Of a stretch of DNA of 64,000 nt, positions 27,699 to 35,587 are shown one piece after another. The stretch is from positions 106,948-170,947 of the forward strand of contig NZ_PPHG01000077.1 of assembly GCF_002904295.1 (NCBI RefSeq). The letters run 5' to 3'. Position 1 is the first letter of the stretch. Every line of letters starts with the position of its first letter. A program made the translations under genes and the position numbers. The DNA is from Amycolatopsis sp. CA-128772 (GTDB lineage: Bacteria > Actinomycetota > Actinomycetes > Mycobacteriales > Pseudonocardiaceae). The notes under the pieces were generated by a model. It was given only the letters and a program-made list of their open reading frames with translations. It was not told the origin of the DNA and searched no databases.

Positions 27699-28533
27699 CG
27701 TGCAGCGCGGCGAGGCGGGCGGGCTCGGCGATCACGTCGTAAGCGGCCACCTGCTCGCCTTCGACGGTCACGGCCAGGGCGAGCACGAGCCGTCCCCGCG
27801 GCGCGACGACGACGCCGACCGCGCCGTCGACCAGGGCCGTCGCGGCGAACCGGGCCCGCTTCCCGAACACCCGCGTCTCTTCGGCGACCGCACGCGCGCC
27901 TCGCACCTCAAGGGCCACTCCCGCCGGCAACGCGGCCGCGTCGGCGCGCCGGACGACGTCCGGAGCCAGCACGTCGAGCAGCGCGGTAAGGTCGCCGCCG
28001 CGGGCCGCGGCCAGGAACGCGTCCACCACCCGCCGGTGCCGGGCCAGGTCGGCCGCCGGGAGCGGGGAGGTGCCCCGGACCCGCTGCCGCGCGCGGCTCG
28101 CCAGCTTCTTCGCGGCCACCGGCGTGCGGTCCAGCACCGGCGCGATCCGGTCGAACGGCACCGCGAACAGGTCGTGCAGCACGAACGCGATCCGCTCCGC
28201 AGGCCCGAGCGCGGCCAGCACCACCAGCAGCGCGCGGCCCACCGAGTCGGCGAGTTCGGCTTCGTCCGCCGGATCGGCGGAGTCCACCGGCTCCGGCAAC
28301 ACCTCGAGCGGTTCCTCGCGATGCGCCTTCCGTGACCGCAGGACGTCCAGGCAGACGCGGGAGACGACCGTGGTCAGCCAGGCCGCGAGGTTGTCGACCG
28401 AGCCGGTCCGGCTGAGCCGCAGCCAGGCTTCCTGGACGGCGTCGTCGGCCTCGGCCGCCGAGCCGAGCAGCCGGTAGGCCAGCCCGCGCAGCCTGCCGCG
28501 TTCGGCCTCGAACGCCGCCGTCAGCTCGTCCAT
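27685..28533 (-). CDS. ECF RNA polymerase sigma factor with SnoaL-like C-terminus (SigJ/ECF41-like)
   Basis: 282 aa. Region 2: RGLAYRLLGSAAEADDAVQE, AWLRLSRTG and LTTVVSRVCLDVLRSRKAHR. Region 4: LGPAERIAFVLHDLFAVPFD, IAPVLDRTPVAAKKLASRAR. A C-terminal SnoaL-like domain (about 165-280) replaces a separate anti-sigma factor and modulates activity in this group. The DGGG motif of ECF41 is not present; the equivalent stretch reads DVVRRADAAALPAG, as in a common actinobacterial subgroup. No anti-sigma gene is adjacent. Confidence 0.9.
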   Translation of the reverse strand: MDELTAAFEAERGRLRGLAYRLLGSAAEADDAVQEAWLRLSRTGSVDNLAAWLTTVVSRVCLDVLRSRKAHREEPLEVLPEPVDSADPADEAELADSVGRALLVVLAALGPAERIAFVLHDLFAVPFDRIAPVLDRTPVAAKKLASRARQRVRGTSPLPAADLARHRRVVDAFLAAARGGDLTALLDVLAPDVVRRADAAALPAGVALEVRGARAVAEETRVFGKRARFAATALVDGAVGVVVAPRGRLVLALAVTVEGEQVAAYDVIAEPARLAALHVTLA

Positions 28534-28598
28534 CGGTCACCTTTCGTCCGCGCCCACCGTCGCCTTCCCGACGTGTTCCCGCGACCGGAGGTGACCGG

Positions 28599-29636
28599 AT
28601 GAGCCTGCTGACCCCTGCCCACCTGGACGGCTGGTGCCTGCCGAACCGCGTCGTCCTGGCGCCGACGACCCGGGCGCGCGTCCCCGGCGGGGTGCCCGGC
28701 GAGCTCCAGGCCGCCTACTACGCGCAGCGGGCCGGCGCCGGGCTCGTCGTCGCCGAAGGTACGTGGGTGAGCGAACGGGCCGTGGGTTTCGAGAACGTCC
28801 CCGGGATCCACACCGAAGCACAGGTCGCCGGGTGGCGGCGGGTCACCGACGTCGTGCACGCGCTCGGCGGCCGGATCGTGCTGCAGCTGTGGCACACCGG
28901 GGCGGTCTCGCACCCGGCCTTCCTCGGCGGGCGACGGCCGGCGGGGCCCTCGGCGGTGAACCCGGGCGAGCCGGTGCACACCGCGGCCGGGCGGCGCCCG
29001 ACCGGCACCCCGCGCGAGATGGGCGTGGCGGAGATCGAGGCGACGGTCGCGGATTACGGCACGGCCGCGGCGAACGCGCGCCGCGCCGGGTTCGACGGCG
29101 TCGAGCTGGCGGCCAACGGCGTCTACCTGCTCGCGCAGTTCCTGCACCCGCGGCTGAACCGGCGCACCGACGCCTACGGCGGCTCGCCGGCCAACCGCCG
29201 CCGGCTGCTGGCGGAGATCGTCGAGGCGGCCGCGGCGCACGGCCGGGTCGGCGTCCGGCTTTCGCCGTGGTGGACCGGGGGACTGTTCACTGTGGACGAG
29301 GAGCTGCGGGCCGAGTACGAGGAGCTGGCCGCCGGGCTCGCCGTGGACTACCTGCACCTGCGTGGCCCGGACGCCGGGCCGGACTTCGCGGCCTTCGCGC
29401 GGTACCGGGAGCTGTTCGACGGCATGCTGATCGTCAACAACGGGTTCGAGCGGGAGACGGGGGACGCGGTGATCGAGGCGGGGATCGCCGATGCGGTGTC
29501 TTTTGCGCGGCACTTCATCGCGAACCCGGATCTGGTGACGCGGTTCGCGCTCGGGCACCCCCTCGAGGTCAGTGATCCGGCTGTTTACTACGGCGGCGGG
29601 GCAGCGGGTTACGTCGAGCAGCCGGCTGCGGTGTAA
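28599..29636 (+). CDS. Old Yellow Enzyme family ene-reductase with altered active site
   Basis: 345 aa TIM barrel. Family segments: LPNRVVLAPTTRARV, FENVPGIHTEAQVAGWR, GGRIVLQLWHTGAVSH, LNRRTDAYGGSPANRRRLL and FIANPDLVTRFALGHPL. The active-site segment reads VELAANGVYLLAQFL where Old Yellow Enzymes have VEIHxANGYLLxQFL. At equal length this puts Ala171 and Gly174 at the positions of the His/Asn pair that holds the substrate carbonyl, while the proton-donor Tyr176 is kept. FMN binding looks intact. It may act on an atypical substrate or be impaired in ordinary enone reduction. Confidence 0.85.
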   Translation: MSLLTPAHLDGWCLPNRVVLAPTTRARVPGGVPGELQAAYYAQRAGAGLVVAEGTWVSERAVGFENVPGIHTEAQVAGWRRVTDVVHALGGRIVLQLWHTGAVSHPAFLGGRRPAGPSAVNPGEPVHTAAGRRPTGTPREMGVAEIEATVADYGTAAANARRAGFDGVELAANGVYLLAQFLHPRLNRRTDAYGGSPANRRRLLAEIVEAAAAHGRVGVRLSPWWTGGLFTVDEELRAEYEELAAGLAVDYLHLRGPDAGPDFAAFARYRELFDGMLIVNNGFERETGDAVIEAGIADAVSFARHFIANPDLVTRFALGHPLEVSDPAVYYGGGAAGYVEQPAAV

Positions 29637-29642
29637 GCGAAG

Positions 29643-29981
29643 CTAGGCGTCCGGGCACCACACGGCCAGCTCGCTCCCACCCGGCTCGCGGAAGTGGAAC
29701 CGCTGGCCGCCCGGGAACGCGAACGGTTCCTTCGTCACCACGCCGCCCGCCGATTCCACCGCCTTTCGGGCGGCCGCCAGGTCGTCCGTGCGGATGGTGA
29801 CCAACGGTGCGCGGGACTGCTCGGCCGGGTCCGACTGGAACCCGACCGTCAGCCCGGCGGCCCGGACGTCGGTGTAGTCCGGGCCGTACGGGGTCACCGC
29901 CCAGCCGAACGCGCGCTCGAAGAACCGCCCGGACGCCGCGGCCGAGGTGGACGGGAACTCGGCGAAGTCGATTTCGTACAT
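29643..29981 (-). CDS. VOC (glyoxalase/bleomycin resistance-like) family protein
   Basis: 112 aa from ATG 29981. MYEIDFAEFPSTSAAASGRF, FERAFGWAVTPYGPDYTDVR and FHFREPGGSELAVWCPDA make one VOC unit, which would dimerise. The first metal-ligand His of glyoxalases is not present at the start, so it is more likely a binding protein than a metalloenzyme. It ends 7 bp from the convergent OYE stop. Confidence 0.85.
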   Translation of the reverse strand: MYEIDFAEFPSTSAAASGRFFERAFGWAVTPYGPDYTDVRAAGLTVGFQSDPAEQSRAPLVTIRTDDLAAARKAVESAGGVVTKEPFAFPGGQRFHFREPGGSELAVWCPDA

Positions 29982-29991
29982 GCCCGTGACG

Positions 29992-30318
29992 CTAGCGGCG
30001 ACCACCGACAAAACCGCGCGAGCGGGCGATGGCCAGCCCGCCCAGCACCAGCGCGACCAGCCCGATCACCAGGGCCGCGTAGCCCCCGACGATCCCGTAG
30101 CCGGTCCCCGGACCGCCCTTGGCCGCGGCCACGACCCAGCCGCCGATGACCGCGGCGGCCACACCGCCGGCCAGCGCCACGACGGCTCCGCGGCCGCGGG
30201 CCAGCGCCAGCCCGCCGGCGATCACGCCGGCCACCCCCAGCCCCGCGGCGATCAGGGACCAGAGCCGCCCGGGGGTCAGGGCGTACGTGCTGACGGCGGC
30301 GAGGTGGTCGACGTTCAT
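29992..30318 (-). CDS. Small membrane protein (DUF6223-like)
   Basis: 108 aa, ATG 30318 with AGGAG upstream. Three hydrophobic segments: about 20-40 (LWSLIAAGLGVAGVIAGGLAL), 45-65 and 75-97, ending ARSRGFVGGRR. Likely a three-helix inner-membrane protein of unknown function, co-transcribed with the VOC gene 10 bp downstream. It is divergent from the kinase/response-regulator pair. Confidence 0.75.
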   Translation of the reverse strand: MNVDHLAAVSTYALTPGRLWSLIAAGLGVAGVIAGGLALARGRGAVVALAGGVAAAVIGGWVVAAAKGGPGTGYGIVGGYAALVIGLVALVLGGLAIARSRGFVGGRR

Positions 30319-30431
30319 GAGGGGCTCCTTCGGATTTCGGCTGCCGGTGAGCATGTCCGCCGGAGCCCTCGCCCGTCGTTGTGCCGGAGCAGACACTTCG
30401 CGCTGCTGCGGGCGGCGCAGGAACCGCGGGA

Positions 30432-30449
30432 CTACTGCCGCCGCAGTAG
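30432..30449. promoter_or_regulatory. Inverted repeat in divergent promoter region
   Basis: CTACTGC and GCAGTAG around CGCC, nested inside a wider GGAACC...GGTTCC pair (about 30420-30480), 49 bp before the histidine-kinase start. Could be an operator for the response regulator at 31595 or an mRNA hairpin. Confidence 0.4.
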
Positions 30450-30497
30450 CCGGGAAATGCGCCGCACGCAGCAGGTTCCGGCGGTTAGGGTGCGGAG

Positions 30498-31598
30498 GTG
30501 AGCCGGGCACGGATCGGGGACGCGGTGATCGCCGCCGGGGTCGCGGCGGCCCTGCTGGTCGCCGGGCTGTCCGCCACGCGCCGGCCCATGGACCTCGACG
30601 TGCTGGGGTACGCCGCGCTGGTGGCCGGTGGGCTGGCGCTGGCCGCGCGCCGCCGGGCGCCGGTCGTCGTGCTGGCCGTGACCGCGGGCTGCGCGCTGGC
30701 CTACCAGGCCGCCGGGTTCGAGGTGCCCGTCGTCGCCTACCTGTTCGCCGTGTACGCCGCCGTCCGGGCGGGACACCGGATCGCCGCGGTGGTGGGTTCG
30801 GTGCTCATGCTGGCCGGGGTGCCGCTCGCGCTCCTGGCGTCCGGCCTGCACGACACCGGCGAAGCGTTCACGCAGTCGCGAGACGTCCTCCAGCTGGCGT
30901 GGCTGATCGCCGCCGGAGCGGCGGGGGAAGCGTTGCGCCAGGCCGAACGCCGGGCCGACGAAGCCGAACGCACCCGCGAGGAGACCGCGCGCCGGCGTGC
31001 CGACGAAGAGCGGCTGCACATCGCGCGGGAGCTGCACGACTCGCTCACCCACCAGATCTCCGTCATCAAGGTGCAGGCCGAGGTGGCCGTCCACCTGGCG
31101 CGGAGGCGGGGCGAGGACGTGCCCGACGCGCTGCTGGCGATCCGGGACGCCGGCCGGGAGGCGGCCCGCGAGCTGCGGGCGACGCTGGAGGCCCTGCGGG
31201 ACGACGACCGGGACCCGCCGCGCGGGCTCGACGACGTCCCCGACCTCGTGCGCCGCGCCCGGACCACGGGTCTCGACGCGCAGCTGACGATCGAGGGCCG
31301 CCGCGACGACGTGCCGGCCGCGGTCGGCCGGACCGCGTACCGGATCGTCCAGGAGTCGCTGACCAACGTCGCCCGGCACGCCGCCGCGGCCACCGCGACC
31401 GTCCGGATCGACCACCGGCCCGGCACGCTCGTCATCCGGGTCGACGACGACGGGACGGCCGCGGTGGACTGTGCGCCGGGCGTCGGCCTGACCGGGATGC
31501 GCGAGCGCGTCACGGCGCTGGGCGGCCGGCTCGAAGCCGCACCCCGCCACGAAGGCGGCTTCCGCGTCCAGGCCGAGCTGCCGGTGGATCCGGCGTGA
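30498..31598 (+). CDS. Sensor histidine kinase (HisKA_3 type)
   Basis: 366 aa from a GTG at 30498 with GGAG 4 bases upstream. Five or so N-terminal helices (about 10-145), then a charged coiled coil (LRQAERRADEAERTREETAR), the phosphoacceptor His in RLHIARELHDSLTHQIS, and ATPase motifs YRIVQESLTNVARHA, IRVDDDGTA and GVGLTGMRERV. The N-box and G-box are intact. Stop overlaps the next gene (GTGA), forming a two-component system. Confidence 0.93.
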   Translation: MSRARIGDAVIAAGVAAALLVAGLSATRRPMDLDVLGYAALVAGGLALAARRRAPVVVLAVTAGCALAYQAAGFEVPVVAYLFAVYAAVRAGHRIAAVVGSVLMLAGVPLALLASGLHDTGEAFTQSRDVLQLAWLIAAGAAGEALRQAERRADEAERTREETARRRADEERLHIARELHDSLTHQISVIKVQAEVAVHLARRRGEDVPDALLAIRDAGREAARELRATLEALRDDDRDPPRGLDDVPDLVRRARTTGLDAQLTIEGRRDDVPAAVGRTAYRIVQESLTNVARHAAAATATVRIDHRPGTLVIRVDDDGTAAVDCAPGVGLTGMRERVTALGGRLEAAPRHEGGFRVQAELPVDPA

Positions 31599-32251
31599 TC
31601 CGCGTCCTGCTGGCCGACGACCAGCCGCTCATCCGCAGCGGCTTCCGCGCGCTGCTGGACGTCGAGGACGACATCGAGGTGGTCGCCGAAGCCGCCGACG
31701 GCGCCGAAGCGGTGCGGCTCGCGCTGGACCACCGGCCGGACATCGCGCTGGTCGACATCCAGATGCCCGGCGTCGACGGCATCGAGGCGACCCGGCGCAT
31801 CGCCGCGGACCCCGCGCTGGCCGCGCTGCACGTCGTCATCCTGACCAACTACGGCCTCGACGAGTACGTCTTCGACGCGCTGCGCGCCGGCGCGGCCGGG
31901 TTCCTCGTCAAGGACATCCAGCCCGAGGACTTCCTGCACGCGGTGCGTGTCGCCGCGCGGGGTGACGCGCTGCTGGCGCCATCGATCACGCGCAAGCTGA
32001 TCGACCGGTACGTGACCCAGCCGCCGGTGCCCGGCGCGGGCCTCGCCGAACTGACCAACCGCGAACGCGAGGCCGTCGCGCTCGTCGCCCGCGGCCTGTC
32101 CAACGACGAGATCGCCGCGCGGATGGTGATCAGCCCGCTCACCGCGAAGACGCACGTCAACCGGGCCATGGTGAAACTGCGCGCGCGGGACCGCGCTCAG
32201 CTGGTGGTGCTCGCCTACGAATCGGGGCTCACCCGGCCGCGCGGCGGATGA
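31595..32251 (+). CDS. NarL/FixJ-type response regulator
   Basis: 218 aa, GTG 31595. Receiver: VIRVLLADDQPLIRSGFRAL, HRPDIALVDIQMPGVDG (phospho-Asp) and GFLVKDIQPEDF. HTH: LTNREREAVALVARGLSNDE, IAARMVISPLTAKTHVNRAM. Partner of the kinase just upstream. It overlaps the convergent DUF4097 gene by 23 bp, and that gene may be a target only by proximity. Confidence 0.93.
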   Translation: MIRVLLADDQPLIRSGFRALLDVEDDIEVVAEAADGAEAVRLALDHRPDIALVDIQMPGVDGIEATRRIAADPALAALHVVILTNYGLDEYVFDALRAGAAGFLVKDIQPEDFLHAVRVAARGDALLAPSITRKLIDRYVTQPPVPGAGLAELTNREREAVALVARGLSNDEIAARMVISPLTAKTHVNRAMVKLRARDRAQLVVLAYESGLTRPRGG

Positions 32252-32945
32252 CGATGTCGTCGCGCCGCGTGCGGGCGTGGATCCGGACCTCAGCCGCGGG
32301 GTCCTCCGGCAGCGCGTTGCGGACCTGCCCCTTCGTGCTGCCGGCGTCCACCCGGGCGCCCGCGCCTTCGGCGACCCCGACGTCGATGCCGCCGGAGGCG
32401 TTGGCCAGCTGCGCCTGACCGCGGGTGAGCCGGCCGATCCGGATCGGGCAGGCGCCCGCCCGCGCGACGACGTCGCCGTCGGCCCGCCCGAGGTCGAGAC
32501 GGCCGCCGGCACTGCTGAACTCCACGCCGGCCTCCGCGTGGCCGACCCGCACCGCGGCCGAGCCGCCCTCGATGGTGGCGTGGCCGGTGACGTGGCCGAG
32601 GTGGACGTCACCGGAGGCGACGTTGAGCCGGCAGTCGCCGAGCGGGCCTTCGGTCCGGACGTCGGTCCACGCCGTGTTCAGCACCAGCCGGGACCCGGCC
32701 GGGAGCTCGACCGTGATGGCGACCGAACCGCGGCGCTCGCCCGACTTGGTCGTCTTGACCGACAGCTCGCCGTCGGCGAAGGCGACCTCGGTGCGCTCGG
32801 CGACCTTCGCGTCCGACTTGTTCGCGCGGTCGACGGGCTCGACGCGCACCACGGTGTCCGGCCGGTCGGTCGCGGTGACCCGGACGCGGGCGCCGGCGGT
32901 GGTCAGGGTGGCGGTGATGGGCCGCGGCGTGGCGAAGGTGGTCAT
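32229..32945 (-). CDS. DUF4097 beta-strand repeat protein
   Basis: 238 aa, no signal peptide or membrane helix. Repeated strand-turn units such as VRTEGPLGDCRLNVASGDVH, LGHVTGHATIEGGSAAVRVG and LTRGQAQLANASGGIDVGVA form the right-handed beta-helix-like DUF4097 fold (putative adhesin domain). Cytosolic DUF4097 proteins are usually next to regulators and have no proven function. Confidence 0.85.
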   Translation of the reverse strand: MTTFATPRPITATLTTAGARVRVTATDRPDTVVRVEPVDRANKSDAKVAERTEVAFADGELSVKTTKSGERRGSVAITVELPAGSRLVLNTAWTDVRTEGPLGDCRLNVASGDVHLGHVTGHATIEGGSAAVRVGHAEAGVEFSSAGGRLDLGRADGDVVARAGACPIRIGRLTRGQAQLANASGGIDVGVAEGAGARVDAGSTKGQVRNALPEDPAAEVRIHARTRRDDIVIRRAAG

Positions 32946-33022
32946 CGGGGGTTCCTCTCGTGGTCGGTGGAACCACGATCACGAGCGGACCTGACACGCG
33001 GCTGACACCGCCCGGACATCGC

Positions 33023-34045
33023 TCAGGCGGGCCGGCCCGCGCCCGCGTAGTCGTCACCCTTCGAGTGGTACGTGTGGATCTGGATCGCCTGGCCCTCGGT
33101 CGGCGCGTTGATCATCAGCCCGTTGCCGAGGTACAGCCCGACGTGGTGGATGCGCGTCGCCGGGCTGCCGTAGAACACGAGGTCGCCGAGGCGGGGCTCT
33201 TCGGACGCCGGGACCGGCGGGAGCGCGCGGAACTGGCTGTCCGCGGTCCGCGGCAGGGCGACGCCCGCGCTGTCGTACGACGCCTTCGTCAGGCCCGAGC
33301 AGTCGAAGCCCGCCGCACCCGCGTCCGGGCCGTTGCCGCCCCAGACGTACGGGAGGCCGAGCTGGCCGAGCGCGAACCGGGTTGCGCGGACGCGGGCCGA
33401 GCCGGCCGAAGCCGGGTCGAGCGACAGCGTCGCGTACAGCTGGGCCATGCCGAGGACGCGCTGGCGGAAGAGCTCGGTGCCGTCGCCCGGGTGGTAGGCG
33501 GCGACCGCCTTCCACCAGCCGGGGCCGGCGCCCAGGTCGGTGCCGCCCGCGCAGAGCGCCCGTCCGGCCGCGACCGGCGCTTCGCCGCCGTACTTCTTCG
33601 CCTGGGCCGCCGTCAGGCCCAGGAGGTTCCCGCCGTCGCGGCCGTGGTTCGACGCCGCCGAGCCGACCCCCGCGAGGGTGACCCACGAGAGGTGGCAGGA
33701 CGGGTCTTCCTTGCGCAGCGCCAGTTCGCCGTTCGCGTAGCCGATCAGCGCGTCCGCGGGGATGTCGAGGGGGCCGGCGAGCTGGTCGGCCCACTGCTGC
33801 AACGGGCTCTTCCCGCCCTGGCCGGACGCGCCCTGGCCGGGCTCCTGGGCCTTCACGGGTGCGCTGACTTCGAGGACCGAGGGACCGGACACCGCGTCGC
33901 GCACCACCGGGGCCGCCGCGGGCGGGGGTTCCGGGGACCGGTCGGCCAGCAGCCAGCCCGCCGTGACGAGCCCCGCGACGAGCGGCAGCGTGACCAGGCC
34001 GCGCAGCGCAGCGCCGCGGGCCCACGAAGTCTGCTTCGTCGTCAC
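33023..34045 (-). CDS. Secreted NlpC/P60 cell-wall endopeptidase with lytic-transglycosylase-like domain
   Basis: 340 aa from the GTG at 34045 (GGA 5 bases before); a GTG at 34069 is an alternative. An N-terminal signal anchor (LRGLVTLPLVAGLVTAGWLL), a Pro-rich linker, then a helical domain with DIPADALIGYANGELALRKE and SCHLSWVTLAGVGSAASNHG, resembling an SLT-like fold in which the usual ESG is replaced. The C-terminal NlpC/P60 domain has PYVWGGNGPDAGAAGFDCSG with catalytic Cys and RIHHVGLYLGNG with catalytic His. It would cut peptidoglycan peptides at D-Glu to diamino acid. Confidence 0.88.
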   Translation of the reverse strand: MTTKQTSWARGAALRGLVTLPLVAGLVTAGWLLADRSPEPPPAAAPVVRDAVSGPSVLEVSAPVKAQEPGQGASGQGGKSPLQQWADQLAGPLDIPADALIGYANGELALRKEDPSCHLSWVTLAGVGSAASNHGRDGGNLLGLTAAQAKKYGGEAPVAAGRALCAGGTDLGAGPGWWKAVAAYHPGDGTELFRQRVLGMAQLYATLSLDPASAGSARVRATRFALGQLGLPYVWGGNGPDAGAAGFDCSGLTKASYDSAGVALPRTADSQFRALPPVPASEEPRLGDLVFYGSPATRIHHVGLYLGNGLMINAPTEGQAIQIHTYHSKGDDYAGAGRPA

Positions 34046-34092
34046 AGGTTCCAACTTAGAAGAGCGCACCTCTTGGTGAACGAGCGAGTAGC

Positions 34093-34126
34093 TTGCACGT
34101 TAGGGGGACTCCCATATTGTGGGCAC
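34093..34126 (+). promoter_or_regulatory. Promoter of birA, leaderless transcript
   Basis: TTGCAC (34093-34098) and TATTGT (34115-34120) with a 16-bp spacer. The ATG at 34127 lies 7 bases after the -10 box, at the expected +1, and no ribosome site precedes it. Confidence 0.6.
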
Positions 34127-34924
34127 ATGCCCGAGATCGACGCCGGCCGGCTCACCGCGGCGCTCCAAGATCGTTACGCGAAGATCGACGTCGTCGAGCG
34201 CACCGGCTCCACCAACGCCGACCTGCGGAAAGCCGTCGAAGAAGGCGCCGCGGACCGGACCGTTCTGCTCGCCGAGGAGCAGACCGCGGGCGTCGGCCGG
34301 CGGGCTCGTCCGTGGAGCTCGCCGAAGGGCGCCGGGCTGTACCTGAGCATCGCCCTCCGGCCGGGTGTCCCCTTCGCGGCGCTGGGCTCACTCTCCGTCG
34401 TCGCCGGGCTCGCCGTCCGGGCGGCCGCGGCGGCCGTCGGGGTGGACGCCGTGCTCAAGTGGCCCAACGACGTCCTGGTCGGCGGGGCCAAGGTCGCCGG
34501 GATCCTCGCCGAAGCCGTCGCCGGGGACGCCCCGTCGATCGTGCTCGGCATCGGCCTCAACGTGCTGCCCCTCGGCGACGTCCAGCCGGGCCCGGGCGGG
34601 CTGCCGGCGACGTCGCTGGCCGAGTGCGGCGCCACGAACACCGACCGCACCGACGTCGCCGCCGCGCTGCTCACCGGGTTCGCCGGGCTCGAGCGCCGCT
34701 GGCGGCTGGCCGGCGGCGACCTCACCGAGGCCGGGCTGCTCGGCGACTACCGCGCGCACTGCGCCACCCTCGGCCAGGACGTCGAGGTGCAGCTGCCGGA
34801 CGGCAGCTCCCTGACCGGTCGCGCGGCCGACATCGACCCCGCCGGGCAGCTGCAGGTCGACGTGGCGGGCGGGCAGCGGCACACCGTCTTCGCGGGTGAC
34901 GTGGTCCACGTCCGCCCCGCCTGA
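34127..34924 (+). CDS. birA: Biotin--[acetyl-CoA-carboxylase] ligase
   Basis: 265 aa, group I ligase without the DNA-binding HTH. ERTGSTNADLRK, AEEQTAGVGRRARPWSSPKG (biotinyl-AMP loop, GRRxRxW form), LKWPNDVLVGGAKVAGILAE (catalytic KWPND) and LGIGLNV are intact. The C-terminal SH3-like domain carries SLTGRAADIDPAGQLQVDVA. It joins biotin to Lys564 of AccA3 encoded in this window. The start is the first base of a probable leaderless mRNA. Syntenic with Rv3279c. Confidence 0.95.
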   Translation: MPEIDAGRLTAALQDRYAKIDVVERTGSTNADLRKAVEEGAADRTVLLAEEQTAGVGRRARPWSSPKGAGLYLSIALRPGVPFAALGSLSVVAGLAVRAAAAAVGVDAVLKWPNDVLVGGAKVAGILAEAVAGDAPSIVLGIGLNVLPLGDVQPGPGGLPATSLAECGATNTDRTDVAAALLTGFAGLERRWRLAGGDLTEAGLLGDYRAHCATLGQDVEVQLPDGSSLTGRAADIDPAGQLQVDVAGGQRHTVFAGDVVHVRPA

Positions 34925-35008
34925 TTTCCCGGGCGTTGCCCTCACCGGCCGGGCGTCTCGCCGGTACGGTGGGACGACACCGCCGCACCGACCTTGGGAG
35001 CGTCCGCC

Positions 35009-35587
35009 GTGGCCTATCCGGACGATTTGCTCAGCGAGCAAGAGCACGTCGTGGTGCACAGTCACCCGCACTTCAAGATGCTGATCTTCCCGACGCTCGC
35101 GCTGCTGGTCACCCTGGGCGCGGGCACCTGGCTGGCGATCCTCGCCAAGGACGCGTCTTCGCCGTGGAACTCGGTCGGGCTGATCGCCGTCGGGGTGGTC
35201 GCGCTGGTGCTGGTCGTGTGGCTGTTCCTGGCGCCGCTGGTGCGCTGGCGGACCACCCACTTCATCGTCACGACCGACCGGCTGATCGCCCGCGAAGGCG
35301 TCCTGAAGCGCACCGGCATCGACATCCCGATGGGCCGCATCAACAGCGTCCAGTTCGAGCACGGCCTGCTGGACCGGGTGTTCGGCTGCGGCACGCTGAT
35401 CATCGAGTCGGCCTCGGACGAGCCGCTGCGGTTCGAGGACATCCCGCACGTCGAGAAGGTGCACACGGTGATCTACCGCGAGGTCAACGACAACCCGTAC
35501 GACGACTACCGGACGGGCGCCCAGCAGACCGCGCCCCTGCCGCCCCAGGGCGGCGGCCACCCGCCGCGCGGCGAACGACGTCGCTGA
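35009..35587 (+). CDS. Membrane protein with bacterial PH domain
   Basis: 192 aa, GTG 35009 with GGGAG 8 bases upstream. After VAYPDDLLSEQEHVVVHSHP come two membrane helices (about 25-75) and a bPH2-type domain: WRTTHFIVTTDRLIAREGVL, KRTGIDIPMGRINSVQFEHG, LLDRVFGCGTLIIESASDE. The tail is Pro/Gly/Arg-rich. Function unknown; next to birA in actinobacteria generally (Rv3278c). Stop overlaps the HMG-CoA lyase start (TGATG). Confidence 0.9.
   Translation: MAYPDDLLSEQEHVVVHSHPHFKMLIFPTLALLVTLGAGTWLAILAKDASSPWNSVGLIAVGVVALVLVVWLFLAPLVRWRTTHFIVTTDRLIAREGVLKRTGIDIPMGRINSVQFEHGLLDRVFGCGTLIIESASDEPLRFEDIPHVEKVHTVIYREVNDNPYDDYRTGAQQTAPLPPQGGGHPPRGERRR

Noticed and set aside
30119..32251. 710-codon plus-strand frame across the kinase/response-regulator pair
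   Set aside because: It only contains the response regulator in frame at its end; the upstream part is an out-of-frame reading of the kinase with Arg/Gly runs.
33023..34045. Active lytic transglycosylase domain in the NlpC/P60 protein
   Set aside because: The helical middle domain resembles SLT but the catalytic ESG Glu motif is not visible, so only the NlpC/P60 activity is claimed.
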